From Hydractinia symbiolongicarpus (Eukaryota > Cnidaria > Hydrozoa > Anthoathecata > Hydractiniidae), in assembly GCF_029227915.1 (NCBI RefSeq), contig NC_079878.1, forward strand, positions 10,044,001 to 10,108,000: a stretch of 64,000 bases of DNA, read 5' to 3'. The notes beneath the pieces are model-generated. The model made no database searches. It had not been told where the DNA came from and saw nothing but the letters and a program-made list of their open reading frames with translations. The translations under genes were made by a program, and so were the position numbers. Positions 37,301 through 47,957 of this stretch are shown here, piece by piece (within the stretch, counting starts at the first letter, position 1; each line of letters opens with the position of its first letter).

Positions 37301-39741
37301 CTTAAAACTTTTTCTTTTTAAAATGTACAATGAGTCAATCTTGGTGGGGTTTGTGTTAAGCAATATTTGAAGATTTTTATAGTATCAACATGGCGTTCAA
37401 GGCCGGGTTGCCTAACTAGACACCATATCAATAGCTGTACTTTGTCCAATATTTTTCGAATCGCTAGCTAAGGACACACAAAATAGCAATACTGCCAATA
37501 TGCACCACAGGTAATAATCTGGAATGTCTGAGATGGACAAACCCGTGAATTTTGTATGGAAAAATTATCATTTCTACAATAATAGCCGTCGTCTCTCCGT
37601 TTGTCTATCTTTTGTGGAAGCACTAAATGCGATATATAAGGGGCGGCGATCCCGTGGTTTTTTCACGGGTTGAAGACTAGTATGGTAATAATAGGCGTGG
37701 TCTGTCTCTGCCTGATTCCACAGTCTAGCTACGGACACACCAAATAGGAAATATGATATAATTTTATTGGTTTTGTTGCGTCCAAAGAATTTCCATGTGT
37801 TTAAAAAAAACTCCCGGTTTCAAATCAAAAAAATTGGTATATTTTGAGAGTTAACGGGTATCATAATATATAGATACTACGAATAACAAGTTAAAGAAAA
37901 AACTACGCGAACACAAAAGATGTATGTTATTGTTCTACTTACATATACTGGAGCTTCACGAGGCTTTTAAATGTGTTGTTGTTTAAATGCGTTAGATAGT
38001 TTCTAGAAAAATCTCTAAAAATGAACAAATAAAGTTGTGCATATAACTAGGCTGAATAGATATATTTTGGTAATGGTAAGCATTTTGTTACAATCTGACA
38101 ATAGTAAATAAATAAATGTCATTTCTTTTACCCCAATTTCCAAAAAATGGTTAATTACAATTAAAGAAAAAATTAGCCTGCTTCTAATTCGATTATCCAG
38201 CACCATTTTCCATATCAAATATTTACATAATAATTGGACCCCCCCTGGTTATATCAATCCCCTTTTTCCTATACACCTTGCTTTCCAAGAACAGATTAAA
38301 TAATTCTTCATAGTGTAGTATTTTTTTTTTATATATTAAGTATTCTATATGATTCAATGTGTTCATGAACTTTACAAGTGTATAACGCATCAGTTAGTTT
38401 AAAAAAATGACATTCAATTTAAATTTTAGCGTTGTTGTGATGTTACGTACAAAAATCTGTTTTGAGAAGAAAAACTGGTACTTCCCCATGGGCGAAGTAT
38501 ACATGGCAATATATAAGTTATCATTACAGGGCTGGAACTTCAAATTAGACCATGAAACTTGTAAACTGAAATAACATACTGGCTTGGTTTTAGTGAACAA
38601 GAAACAGTACCTTTTGTAGCTACGTAATAAATATTTTAGTTGAACAAACGTATTAAAAGGTAGAGATAATAATTACTACTTACAAAACAACCAGATTTTT
38701 GTTTTCCACAAAAACCTTTTCATCCATTACATGTATGGCATTTCTTGATAAGTTTAGAAATCGCAGTTCCTTGCAAGGATTAAATACACTTTCAGGAAGA
38801 CCTGTTAGGGTGTTGTTGCTTAGATCTACTGCTCCTAAGTTTGGTAAGCCAGAAAATTGATTAGATGTCAAGCGACGAATTTGACAACCTGACAATCGAA
38901 GATTTGTCAACGTGTTTGATTTCAACGAAAGATAGTCAATGGTTTCCAGTATCTGATTTGTGATCATTCTATAAAAGCGTTTAAACATGAAATGATGAAT
39001 AATTATGCAAGATAGTGATGTCGGCCAGGATGTCATGTTAACAAAAACAAAAAAACTTTCTTAAAAGAAATTAGGAAGTCGAATATTTAACGTTGCGCAT
39101 AATAAAATGAATTTCTTAACACCACCAGGTAGTTCAGCCACCCTGGTGGGATTATTTTTATTAACGTTTGTTCTAGAAGAGATTGTATCACTTATTCCTA
39201 TAACTAGTAGATATGGAAAGTTTTATTCCCCTTACTAAAATAAAAGTTTTTTTTTTACATTTTGTTAAAGCTGGTTAGAAAAATCTTGGAAATCATTACA
39301 GCCAACCAGTGTCTTCGAAAAAATGAATACGTCAGCATTTAATTTCTGATGTAAGATCATTACTTCTATTTACTATGCCCGGTATCATCGTCATAGGATT
39401 TTGTCTTTCCTGAAATTCAATCCCTTCAAAAACAAGAGTCAAAGCCGCCACCCCCCCCCCCCCCCCCCTCCTCCCCCTGAAAAGAATAGGGTAAATCGAA
39501 AGATTCCACTTTTCTATGCAGCACCTATCCATCTATAAATGGTTTAAGGTATTAACAATACTTACAAAACAGATACATCACTTGGTATTTTTGGAGGCAA
39601 CACCCTCCATCCCAGGTTATTGCATTTTAACAAACCAGCACCTTTAAATATCTTTCTTTCACAACTGTCATACGACTGACATATACCAACTGAAAGAAGC
39701 GCCATTTGAAAGAAGAAGGAGAAGACTTCACTATGTTGCAT
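28377..39741 (-). CDS. LRR-EGF single-pass transmembrane receptor, 15 exons
   Basis: Exons in transcript order: 39741-39566, 38968-38684, 38014-37943, 34598-34527, 34415-34344, 33711-33634, 32728-32660, 31955-31756, 31212-31087, 30803-30666, 30182-30057, 29860-29744, 29609-29490, 29065-28835, 28558-28377. All have AG/GT borders with compatible phases, and the sum is 2064 nt, giving 687 residues. Domains in order: signal peptide ([20 protein letters not shown]), cysteine-containing N-cap, about nine leucine-rich repeats (one per exon from exon 3 to 7), a C-terminal cap (PLICDC...KCAGP...TLCG), six EGF-like domains mostly of the calcium-binding type (D(I/V)(N/D)EC...NTxGSYxCxC), a membrane helix [16 protein letters not shown], and a basic tail of about 45 residues without an obvious signalling domain. 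LRR exons are phase 2 and EGF exons phase 1. Slit and vasorin combine these domains too, but I cannot call an orthologue. The likely role is cell-surface adhesion or ligand binding. The ATG at 39741 was chosen for its signal peptide. Confidence 0.85.
31540..31666 (-). mobile_element. Short Helitron-like element in a receptor intron
   Basis: Minus strand: begins TCTATATTATAATACC at 31666, contains the caaaatggtaccg and ggtataaaaa words of the family, and ends after a degraded CCGTGGATTTTT hairpin with TGTAG-T at 31540. It lies between the C-cap exon and the first EGF exon. Confidence 0.55.
32496..32567. repeat. Imperfect 21-bp foldback in a receptor intron
   Basis: gagacccagcgtagcttttct at 32496-32516 pairs, with few mismatches, with agaaaaattatgctgggtctc at 32547-32567. 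The loop is about 30 nt. The size is compatible with a small MITE or a hairpin RNA precursor. It lies between the last LRR exon and the C-cap exon. Confidence 0.6.
36488..36553 (-). pseudogene. Possible decayed LRR exon of the receptor gene
   Basis: On the minus strand the segment ends in a perfect TT|GTAAGT donor, like every other LRR exon of this gene, and reads [12 protein letters not shown] just before it. That has the same pattern as the exon 3 repeat ending [11 protein letters not shown]. The length (66 nt, phase 2) is near the usual 72. At the 5' side the expected TTTAG acceptor reads TTTAA, so it is probably skipped. The gene stays in frame without it. Confidence 0.45.
37109..37216 (+). 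mobile_element. Short Helitron-like element, 3' end degraded
   Basis: It begins TCTATATTATAATACCCG at 37109, followed by cgtctgtctg, aaaatggta, gcggtataaaaagga and gaacccgtggatt. The terminal CTAG is lost, so the end is approximate. Confidence 0.5.
37573..37680 (+). mobile_element. Short Helitron-like element, complete ends
   Basis: 108 bp from TTCTACAATAATAGCCG to CTAG at 37677-37680, followed by T. The subterminal hairpin is CCCGTG-GTTTTTT-CACGGG. A further start-like sequence follows at about 37684, and a minus-strand start lies at about 37874. Confidence 0.6.
39451..39468. repeat. Poly-C tract (18 C)
   Basis: Uninterrupted run of C in the first intron of the receptor gene, a likely length-variable site. 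Confidence 0.9.
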
Positions 39742-41242
39742 TGTGCAGTGTTTATTGTTATGTAACATACATCTCGTTGGTTAAATAATGTGATCTTGAA
39801 ATACATGAATTGGCGTGAAAAGTTATTAATTGATCATATGATACAAACTATTTTATGACGTCAAATATTTCTCCTTGTTCCCTTTTGTTCTCTTTGCCAT
39901 GCGAGGTAAACTTACAAATCAATCTCGCAGATCATATATAGACCAAGGGGTGATCAAGGCTTTAAAGCCTTGTTAAGTTAATTCCATAATACAGGTATGA
40001 CTAGTATAGTCATACCTGTATTATGGAATTAATTAAGACAGGGTACACAAAGGCGAAACTTAAGGGAAATTGCTATGTTGAATTTAGCAAAAATTTTCCC
40101 TTTTTTTAGGATTGTTGAGGTCACTAAGCATCCTTAAATCCTATGTCCTCTTTGGACATCAAAAATTTGACAAACTCAAGATGCTAAGTTCAAGATATGT
40201 GAATTTGATGCAGAAATGACAAACACACATAGCTTTTAGAGATGAGTCTGGTATCCACAGTCTATGCACAAAAAACACAAACAAAAAGATCAGACAGAGC
40301 GTTAAAATCAATTATTGAAAAAATAGTATAGCTAATATTCATTTAGAAAAGGTGGCAGTATAAAAAACGCAGAGATAGCAGAAACTTGTAAAGAAAGTCT
40401 GACTAAGCGCGGGTAAACGTGGATAAATGCGGGATGGCCAAAGTATTTTGACAAGAGGGCACAGCTACAGTTTTATGAAGAAAAAAATTTATTGCAGCTT
40501 ATTTACAAAATGTTGAGATGCACTTCTGTTATTGTGGCGGAGTATCTAAAACAACAAACTACTTTGTTCATTTCACTTACTTAATTATCTCAGAGCCTGT
40601 CTGTGATTTTTCCGTTGGACTCATAGCTTATCTTGCAATATAAACCACACAGCTTAACATATTGTGACCGTTGGAAATGTTATTGTTAAAACAAGAAACC
40701 AGTACGCATAATCTATTGTTAGCTATTTTGCTTGATTGCACAATTATAATAGGTGCTTGACTTTATCCCCAAGGGCATATATTTATATATTATATTTATT
40801 ATGCAGAAAAGCATGCTTTATTCTGCTTTATATTCAAGCCTTTAGCTAGTAATATGTTTATGGTGGCCCATCGCTGCCATAAAACATTAAATTTATCGTA
40901 AACAATATTGTAGAAAACAAAGAAAACATAAATTTAATTTTGTTACTATCACTGCCAGATTGTGGCAAACGGGTGCGCCGGATCTCAGTGTTTTGTCCCT
41001 CGTATATATTATCCGTATCACTCTTTTGTGCATCTGTGCTGCCTGTTAACACGAAGAAATTATTCAGCTGGGTGTCAGACATAAAGCTGCGGGGCAGCCT
41101 TTTTAAATAGATATACAAAATACAGTTTATTTTATAAAGAAAGGTTGAGCCACAATTAACGTGTGACACAGTATTGAACACTCGTTAGGAGCGTTTAACA
41201 AGAGTAGTAAACTGTGCCACATATCCAGGTGGAGCGCGTTAT
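39742..41242. other. Receptor 5' flank
   Basis: Contains the palindromes at 39955-40032. A minus-strand open frame at 40858-41181 ends in a hydrophobic stretch (MFSLFSTILFTINLMFY) after a polar segment, but it has no recognisable domain and I cannot support it as a gene. Confidence 0.35.
39955..40032. repeat. 18-bp palindrome followed by a 55-nt palindrome
   Basis: caaggctttaaagccttg at 39955-39972 is a perfect 18-bp palindrome. Six bases later, a 26-nt arm at 39978-40003 is exactly complementary to 40007-40032 around a 3-nt loop. They lie about 215-290 bp upstream of the receptor start codon. The arms show no mismatch, so the structure is recent or maintained. Confidence 0.85.
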
Positions 41243-41392
41243 CACAGAAATTCTCGCCCGATGATGTATAATAATGATGGTCACAACATGCTGACGTCAT
41301 TAACGGGAATCAATAACCACAGAAATTCTCGCCCGATGATGTATAATAATGATGGTCACAACATGCTGACGTCATTAACAGGAATCAATAAC
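41243..41392. repeat. 75-bp tandem duplication
   Basis: 41243-41317 is repeated at 41318-41392 with one difference seen (aacggg versus aacagg). The unit contains gatgatgtataataatgatg and tgctgacgtcattaa. Confidence 0.9.
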
Positions 41393-43284
41393 CCCGATAA
41401 CTCCGTGGAGTTTTAACGGGTTACTTTTCAATAATAGCTATATGCTGTGTGTTTAAAAAAGTTGCGCCGCTGCTTTAGTTCGGAAATTCCCCGCAGAACT
41501 CGATTTTTACGGACTTTGTTTTGTTGGCACACAACTTAATTTCAGAATCACAGCAGAAGCCCCAAAAGTGGAAGCATGGTACAAAGGCCATTTTGGTTTT
41601 GAAGTGGTGGAAGTTTTAAGGTTCATATGCAAGAATATTTATTTTCTTCATGTGCCGGTTAGTCCTGTATTCTATAGCCGTATTCTGTCTGTGTGTACGT
41701 AATGGTAGCGCTAATCTTAAATTGTTTGATCTTTCCGCGGCGCTATTTTAAAATTTTATTTGCACATGAAAATTCACGGTTTCTATGTTTTAAGAAGCGA
41801 CAGACAAAATTAACATTGCGTGGTCTATTTGGTTAAAAAAGTTTAATGCTCAGATGGAAAAGCGCGACAAGTGGGTAGGAAGCCAGATTCTCTATTGTGA
41901 GCGGATTTCTTGTTACAACCTCTACTCGCATCCACTAAATCGACCATACTTACGGGTGAGTGTGTTGGCGGATTCTTCATATTGCCACCACAGAAAGGTT
42001 GAAGAAACCCTTATTTCACACTAAGCCTGCTACTACATGCTTTCTTAAATACGAGTAATGAATAATTTATACACTTACTCATGTTGTCGCATTTTGCTGC
42101 ATCATGATCTGACTGTAGTAATTAGGGCATAACGATGCAATTAAATTATTTGTTGGTGCAGCCGCTGATGAATGGTATCTGAATAAATAGCCCGGGTATT
42201 GTCTGAAATCATCGCTTGGATACGTGTAAGCATGTGTGGAGTGGACTCTCCACTTACATCTGTCGTCATTTTATCTCCATCTCTATTGTGAGAGAAGAAC
42301 TAGACTTCTCAGAGATAAATAACAGAACTTTTTGTTTTGCGAATATTAGGATTAACGCGATTTCATTTGAGGACGACATGGATTTGGATGGTGCGATACT
42401 CCTTGTAAATATGGAAGCCTCAATTGTGAATTATTTGCATATGACTGGTAAACGTGTTCTGTTAAGCTATGAGAAGAAAAAAAAATTGCTAACTAGATGA
42501 TGTGATTCAAGAAGCTTAATACCTGTCTGTTTGGCGGAACCTAAAGCTCATAGCGGTCTGAGGGCGGAAGAAATGATTGCCTGGATGTGCGTAACCGCGA
42601 TTGGAGTGAAACTTCTCCATACCCATCCTATCTCTATCATGGGGTAGCAAGTAAAGAATTGCTAATACAGGCTATGCACCGTCCCTTCGAGATAAGTAAC
42701 CAGGCTTGCATTGAAGCAATCCGCTGTTATCCGCTTTAATGCATTTAACCTTTGATGTTTGAAAGCGTTTTCATAGAAGTTAACGTGTTGCTAACTATCA
42801 AGTTCTTTGATAACAATCCTACCGTTCTAAATATAAATCGTAATTTGCTAAAAAAAGAATTAGATTATTAATGTAACTTGTCCTTCGTAACTAAGCACAT
42901 AGTCTGATTCTTACGGCAGAATCCTTGCCGTGTACATCCGTATGCATGTAGAACATACTAATAATAGGCATGTACCATCCCAAAAAGACACAGAATTATA
43001 CTTGCGTCCTGGGATATGGTGTGATTACATATATCCTTGTGCCATCCTTATTCTTAGTGGAGAGTAATTAATTGCTAACAAGCTCTTACTATTTTTACAC
43101 CGTTGCTTAATAATAACTTACAGATGTAGATAATTAACACGGTGGAATAATGGCTGTTAATTATTATACTAAGCAAAAACTTAACGTGTAAGACGTTAAG
43201 CGTTATTTAAGAGTTCAGATGAGAGCGCGACTAAAGTTTCAGGCGAAGTTCGTACGCAAATTTTGTAGTCCTTAGAATGCCTTT
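41393..43284. other. Intergenic with dispersed repeats
   Basis: 41400-41700 carries pieces of the short Helitron-like families (ccgtggagttttaacggg, aataatagctatatgctgtg, ctatagccgtattctgtctg). 42205-42330 and 42560-42710 look like two diverged copies of one unit (shared tggat, ggagtg, ctctcca or cttctcca, atctctat and gagataa(a/g)taac words). No gene is supported, and the plus-strand frame at 42216-42500 spans the first copy and has no known domain. Confidence 0.4.
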
Positions 43285-43662
43285 ATTGGATAATATAAAT
43301 ATTATCATATCATGAACAAGCGAGTTTATCCTAAGCTAGTTTTCGACAGCTACAGCTGCCATCGACGGCAATGATCGTAATCATCTTTGGCTATTTATTA
43401 TTTGAAGAGATAATTAGAGGATCGAAATTAACCAATCAGATCACAGCAATTAAAGTAATTAATTTTTTTACGGACCTAGATGGAAGCAATAAATTGATTA
43501 AAATCTTTCCTTTTTCTAAAGTTCGCTTTATGTTACGTTTGTCCGGAACCATTTTTTGCACTCTTTTCCCTAAATTTTCGCTTTCCGAAGTGCGGGTAAT
43601 CATATTTCTGGAAGTTGATAAGAAATACTATTGATATGAGTATTTCTGTCTATACTATTTAT
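43285..43662. repeat. Left inverted arm of the Penelope-like element
   Basis: Reverse complement of 45202-45615 over nearly its whole length, for example gctatttattatttgaagag. It is about 36 nt shorter because the right arm has an extra copy of an aaaaggcgaacttttagaaa-like segment. Confidence 0.85.
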
Positions 43663-43678
43663 AAAGTGCCAAAAGACA

Positions 43679-45294
43679 ACATGACGAAACAGGAACGCAT
43701 CACACTGTCTAAATTAAGAAGGGATAAAGATATTATGATCTTGCCAGCTGATAAAGGTCGAACGACGGTCATTTTAGACAAAAATGATTACCTTAATAAA
43801 TGTTATGACCACATTAACAACGGTCCATAAGCACGCCTCAAACGAGATCCAACAGAAACTATCAAGCGTGACACAAGGAATATCCTGATACGTTTAAAAT
43901 AAAGACGATAGCATCGATCATAGGTTGTATTACAAACTTAGACCTTCAGACACTCCACCTCCTCGATTCTATGGTCTTCCTGAAATACATAAACCTGGGA
44001 TTCCTATACGTCCAATCGTGTCGTGTACAGGATCGCCTTTGTATAATTTATCGAAATACCTAGTTTCCATTCTTAGCAATTACACAAAGAGTGATCACTG
44101 TAAAAACTCGAAAGAGTTTTCGGAATTTATCAGAAACATACGGATCGAGGACGACGAGTGTATGGTATCATTCGACGTTACTTCACTGTACTTGTCAAAC
44201 TAATGTCGTTGGTCCACATTGTACTTACAAAAACATGGTATTTATTTGACGGTAACTTCTTTACGCAAACTGACGGTGTGGCTATGCGTGGCCCAACATC
44301 CTCTGTGGTAGCTGAAATATATATGCAGGCTCATGAGACTACAGCTTTAACAACTGCAGATCACGCTCCAAGAGTTTGGAAAAGATTTGTGGATGACGTC
44401 TTTTTAATAATAAAAAGAGCACATCTAGACGTATTTCATGAACATATCAATAATTTGCACCCGAATATTCAATTTACAATTGAACATGAGAAGAACGGTA
44501 AGCTTCCTTTCTTAGACATTCTAGTGTCTCGCAACGGTGGTAACTTATCAGTATCAGTATACCACAAACCAACTCATACTGATCAATATCTCAACTACAC
44601 ATCTAATCACCAAATGTCCTGCAAAGAAAGTGTAGTGTCCTCATTACTGGACAGAGCAGTCAATGTAGTCAGTGGAGAGAATAACCGAAAAAAAGATTTA
44701 TCTCATATAAACAACGCCTTACTTGCAAATGGGTACTCGAGACAGACCATTAGAGAAAAATCATGAACAGCACTGATAAGAGCAGTGACGGGGAAGATGA
44801 GGAAAATAAACCAGTAGCCACTGTATATATGCCTTATATATCAGGGACAAGTAATATACTTCATCGGGTATTGAAAGATCATAAAATAAAGCCAGTGTTT
44901 CAATCTAAAGCCACGCTACGTAGTATACTGTCGCATCCGAAAGACAAAATATGTCTAGAGAGTCAATATAATATTGTCTACGAAATCCCGTGTAAGGATT
45001 GTGATGCTGTTTATGTCGGTGAAACAAAAACGAATGTTTAAACAACGTGTGCAAGAGCACAAAAGAGCCGTACGCAACGCAGATACAGACAAAAATGAGA
45101 TTCAGAACCATAACTGGAAGAATGATCATGTTATAGACTGGGACAACAAAAAGATCAAAGACCGAGAGTGTGGTTGTACAGCAAGAAAAGTAAAAGAAAC
45201 CATAAATAGTATAGACAGAAATACTCATATCAATAGTATTTCCTATCAACTTCCAGAAATATGGTTACCCGCACTTCGGAAAGCGAACATTTAG
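43679..45294 (+). pseudogene. Penelope-like reverse transcriptase/GIY-YIG protein (broken)
   Basis: Pieces in order: ILPADKGRTTVILDKNDY (43740 onward), a TAA stop at 43828, a frame change near 43895, then RFYGLPEIHKPGIPIRPIVS, FDVTSLY (motif A), a deletion of perhaps 80 codons near 44195-44215, TQTDGVAMRGPTSSVVAEIYM (motif B), RFVDDVF (the catalytic motif C), KLPFLDILVSR, and then the endonuclease (YNIVYEIPCKDCDAVYVGET). One further frame shift lies at about 45030, with RVQEHKRAVR continuing in the next frame to the end at about 45294. The aspartates of the RT and the GIY-YIG core are still legible. This family differs from the endonuclease scrap at 19.8 kb. Confidence 0.8.
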
Positions 45295-45615
45295 GAAAGA
45301 AAGTGCAAAAAAATAGTTCCGGACAAACGTAACAAAAAAGCGAACTTTTAGAAAAAGAAACGTAACAAAAGGCGAACTTTTAGAAAAAGGAAAGATTTTA
45401 ATCAATTTATTGCTTCCATCTGGGTCCGTGAAAAATTTAATTACTTTTATTGCTGTAATCTGATTGGTTAATTTCGATCCTCTAATTATCTCTTCAAATA
45501 ATAAATAGCCAAAGGTGATTACGCTCATTCCCCGTTGATGACAGCTGTTGCTGTCGAGACGTAGCCTAGAATAAACTCGCTTATTCATGACATGATAGTA
45601 TTTATATTATTCAAT
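45202..45615. repeat. Right inverted arm of the Penelope-like element
   Basis: Overlaps the 3' end of the endonuclease frame and continues beyond it. It contains a short internal duplication of a gcgaacttttagaaaaag unit at about 45340-45390. Confidence 0.85.
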
Positions 45616-45718
45616 GACGATGACTGAACAGATAAGTGGTAATATTTTCAAAATGCCATATTTGTTGTGTTTAAATTAAATGGTCCAGAACTCCGTTTCT
45701 GGAGGCTTTCTGTCGCAC

Positions 45719-45979
45719 CTATGTTAAAGGATTAACACTATTACCTCTTGGATGAGAAAAATCCAATAAAAGTTTATATTTACCTGACTCCTGTTTTGAA
45801 ATGACGCGGAACCTACTTACCTGTAACTCCGTTAGTCGTGGTTGCAAAAAATGTCCCGCTGTAATGCCTCTAGCAATCTTTTTCCTCCTGCAATGACATA
45901 CCGATGGGTTCTTTTTGTTGCGGGTGTTAGGTCGCTTCGCATTGCAAGCAATGCTAAGTCCGTTTTGTAGACAGTCCAA
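45719..45979 (-). pseudogene. DIRS-like reverse transcriptase fragment
   Basis: The minus-strand frame reads KKIARGITAGHFLQP, LTELQVSRFRVISK and KYKLLLDFSHPRGNSVN in order. This matches the N-terminal part of the RT in DIRS/Ngaro (YR) retroelements, whose usual form is ..GR.AGPF...PLPNLQVSPFGVIPK...RLI.DLS.P.G.SVN. The sequence stops right after SVN, before the catalytic YxDD motif. No tyrosine recombinase is seen nearby. This is a short relic. Confidence 0.6.
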
Positions 45980-47957
45980 TAGCTACGTACTCACCTAAGT
46001 CAGTCTTCGGGATCCTGTCGTACACAGTTTTCCACTCTTGGATATCGGTAGGCCCTGTTTGCCTAACTGATGGAAGCCGTGATGAACGTTAAGTGCTGAT
46101 ATCTTTACCCTGCTCTAGTCTTCGGATGAAAACAGGTCTGGTGGCCCGCTAGACACGTCCGATGTATCAAAAAAATGCTGTGCACTGAACCAGTTGTTCC
46201 GAACTCGCCGTTTTCCAGACTGGGAGAAGCTAGTATCGTGTTCACTTCTTCTCCCTTTGTTTCCGCTGCCTAAGACATTTCTAAGACACCCAGCATACTG
46301 ATGGGGAAAGCTACATCTGTCACGCACGTGCGGGTACCTACAAAAAGGAGAGTTGCAGTTATCAAAATTAAAGTCATTTATTTATTGATAATGCTTTACT
46401 GGGTGAAAAGCTATTCTGGTAGGAGCTAAGGTGGTAGAAACATACAGAGTTATGTCGGTCACCGCTAATTTTCTCTCTGGTTTTAACGCACTAGATGCTC
46501 TAAATATGCAGTCGTAATCTAAATTTCCTTAAACGGGCTACGAAACGGCTGTCGATTTTCAATTTTAGTGATTTACACGAAAGTCAAGCTAATGGCGGTG
46601 AAAAAGTTTATGATCACTGAGTAAATTATATTTGTATCCACAGGTAAATTCCTAAAGTAACTTTAAAGTTTAGCATAAACATGTATAAGTAACTGGTTAG
46701 CAACATAAACAAAATGTTTTGTAACTATGGAGGTTGAAATTTATTTATTTATTTATTATTTTACTTTGTTTACTATACAAAGTAATTTTACATTAATAGT
46801 CCGATGCATTCCTTTTTTAACGGTTAGTAATTAATTAAAGCTCTGATTTCTCTCCCTCCTTCCTGGCTCGTTATTTGTGTACGGCATGTTGCCATTTTCA
46901 AATTTCGAACGCTCCGCTCCGGTGACGTGACTACCTCTATTGTTTTATTGACAGATCCCGGCAGCATGTTGAGATCATCGCATTCCTTAAAAGAAAGGAG
47001 CAAACCTTTTCATAATTTAAAAGCAATTAGAAAAAGAGGAAGTTTCAATGGCAATTTAAATTAGAAAATATGAGTTAGCCTCTGAAACGTAAATTCGGCA
47101 GTTTTATAGCTATTTAACTTTCAAAGCAAATAATAAGGACGCAGGGTGTGTAAAAAGGGGAAAATGTTTGTCATTAAAGAATATAAAATTTTTAAAAAAT
47201 GTTTATTGCTGTAAATTCCTGAAACCTCTTAGATGTACAGATACTTGTTTTTGCACCGAAGTATCTAATTCTTTGTATGACGCGAAAACTAACGATAAAA
47301 CGTCCGACACTTAGAAACTCATAGGTGGTAAAGTTTATTAAGACTAATGAAAATGTTAATAAAATTTGAAAAAACATATTTTGAATCTTAAACTAGCTGT
47401 TCTTAAAATTCTCCAGTGCCTTATTTATTACTTTATTTTGACTGAGTGGCTTAACTTAATTCATAACAAACAAACAAACATAAAATGGTATTATTGAGAA
47501 ATTACGACAACAAAAACCGAGAGTTGGTCTGAAATTGTTATCATACAAAACCTTGGCTTAGTATCAACATTAGATGAATTTTGCATCATATTTTTTATGA
47601 CGCAGAATCGTAAAAAGTAATTTAAAAATTTTTATCAAACGCTAATAAGCATCAACATTATGCCCAGCCACAAGTACAATTCTAGACAGGCAGACATTGC
47701 TTCTTGACATTAATGTAAATGTATATAAAAAAAAATAATAATAGAAACATGCGAAAAAAAAATACTGTCTATGGCATTCAGTTGTTTATAATGAACATTA
47801 TGCTTGCAAAAAATTACTTCCAGTCTAAAATTCTCGATTTACGAGGAAAAAGTAGGAATGAAAGTAATCAAAATATATATGTCGTTAATGTGAATAACAA
47901 AAATAGAATCGTAAGATAAAAACTATTGTCAATGGCATTCAGTTGCTCACATTTATA
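45980..47957. other. Intergenic, possible further DIRS relic
   Basis: The minus-strand frame at 46115-46327 includes RCSFPHQYAGC, vaguely like the zinc-finger part of a DIRS-like gag, but this is weak. The rest has no recognisable gene. Confidence 0.3.

Larger units (their letters stand above)
34599..37942. other. Largest receptor intron
   Basis: About 3.3 kb between two LRR exons. It holds a 15-G run at 36143-36157, a possible dead LRR exon at 36488-36553 and several short Helitron-like copies at 37.1-37.9 kb. Plus-strand open frames here show no known domain. Confidence 0.5.
43285..45615 (+). mobile_element. Degenerate Penelope-like element with inverted terminal arms
   Basis: A reverse transcriptase followed by a GIY-YIG endonuclease defines a Penelope-like element. 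The left arm (43285-43662) is the reverse complement of the right arm (45202-45615), which includes the last ~30 codons of the endonuclease reading frame. Such inverted, partial terminal copies are known for Penelope-like elements. The N-terminal part of the protein is missing, and the frame is broken by a stop, frame shifts and an internal deletion, so the copy is dead. Confidence 0.85.

Noticed and set aside
40858-41181. Minus-strand 107-codon frame with hydrophobic end
   Set aside because: No recognisable domain, no clear splice sites and no ATG context. Kept only as a remark.
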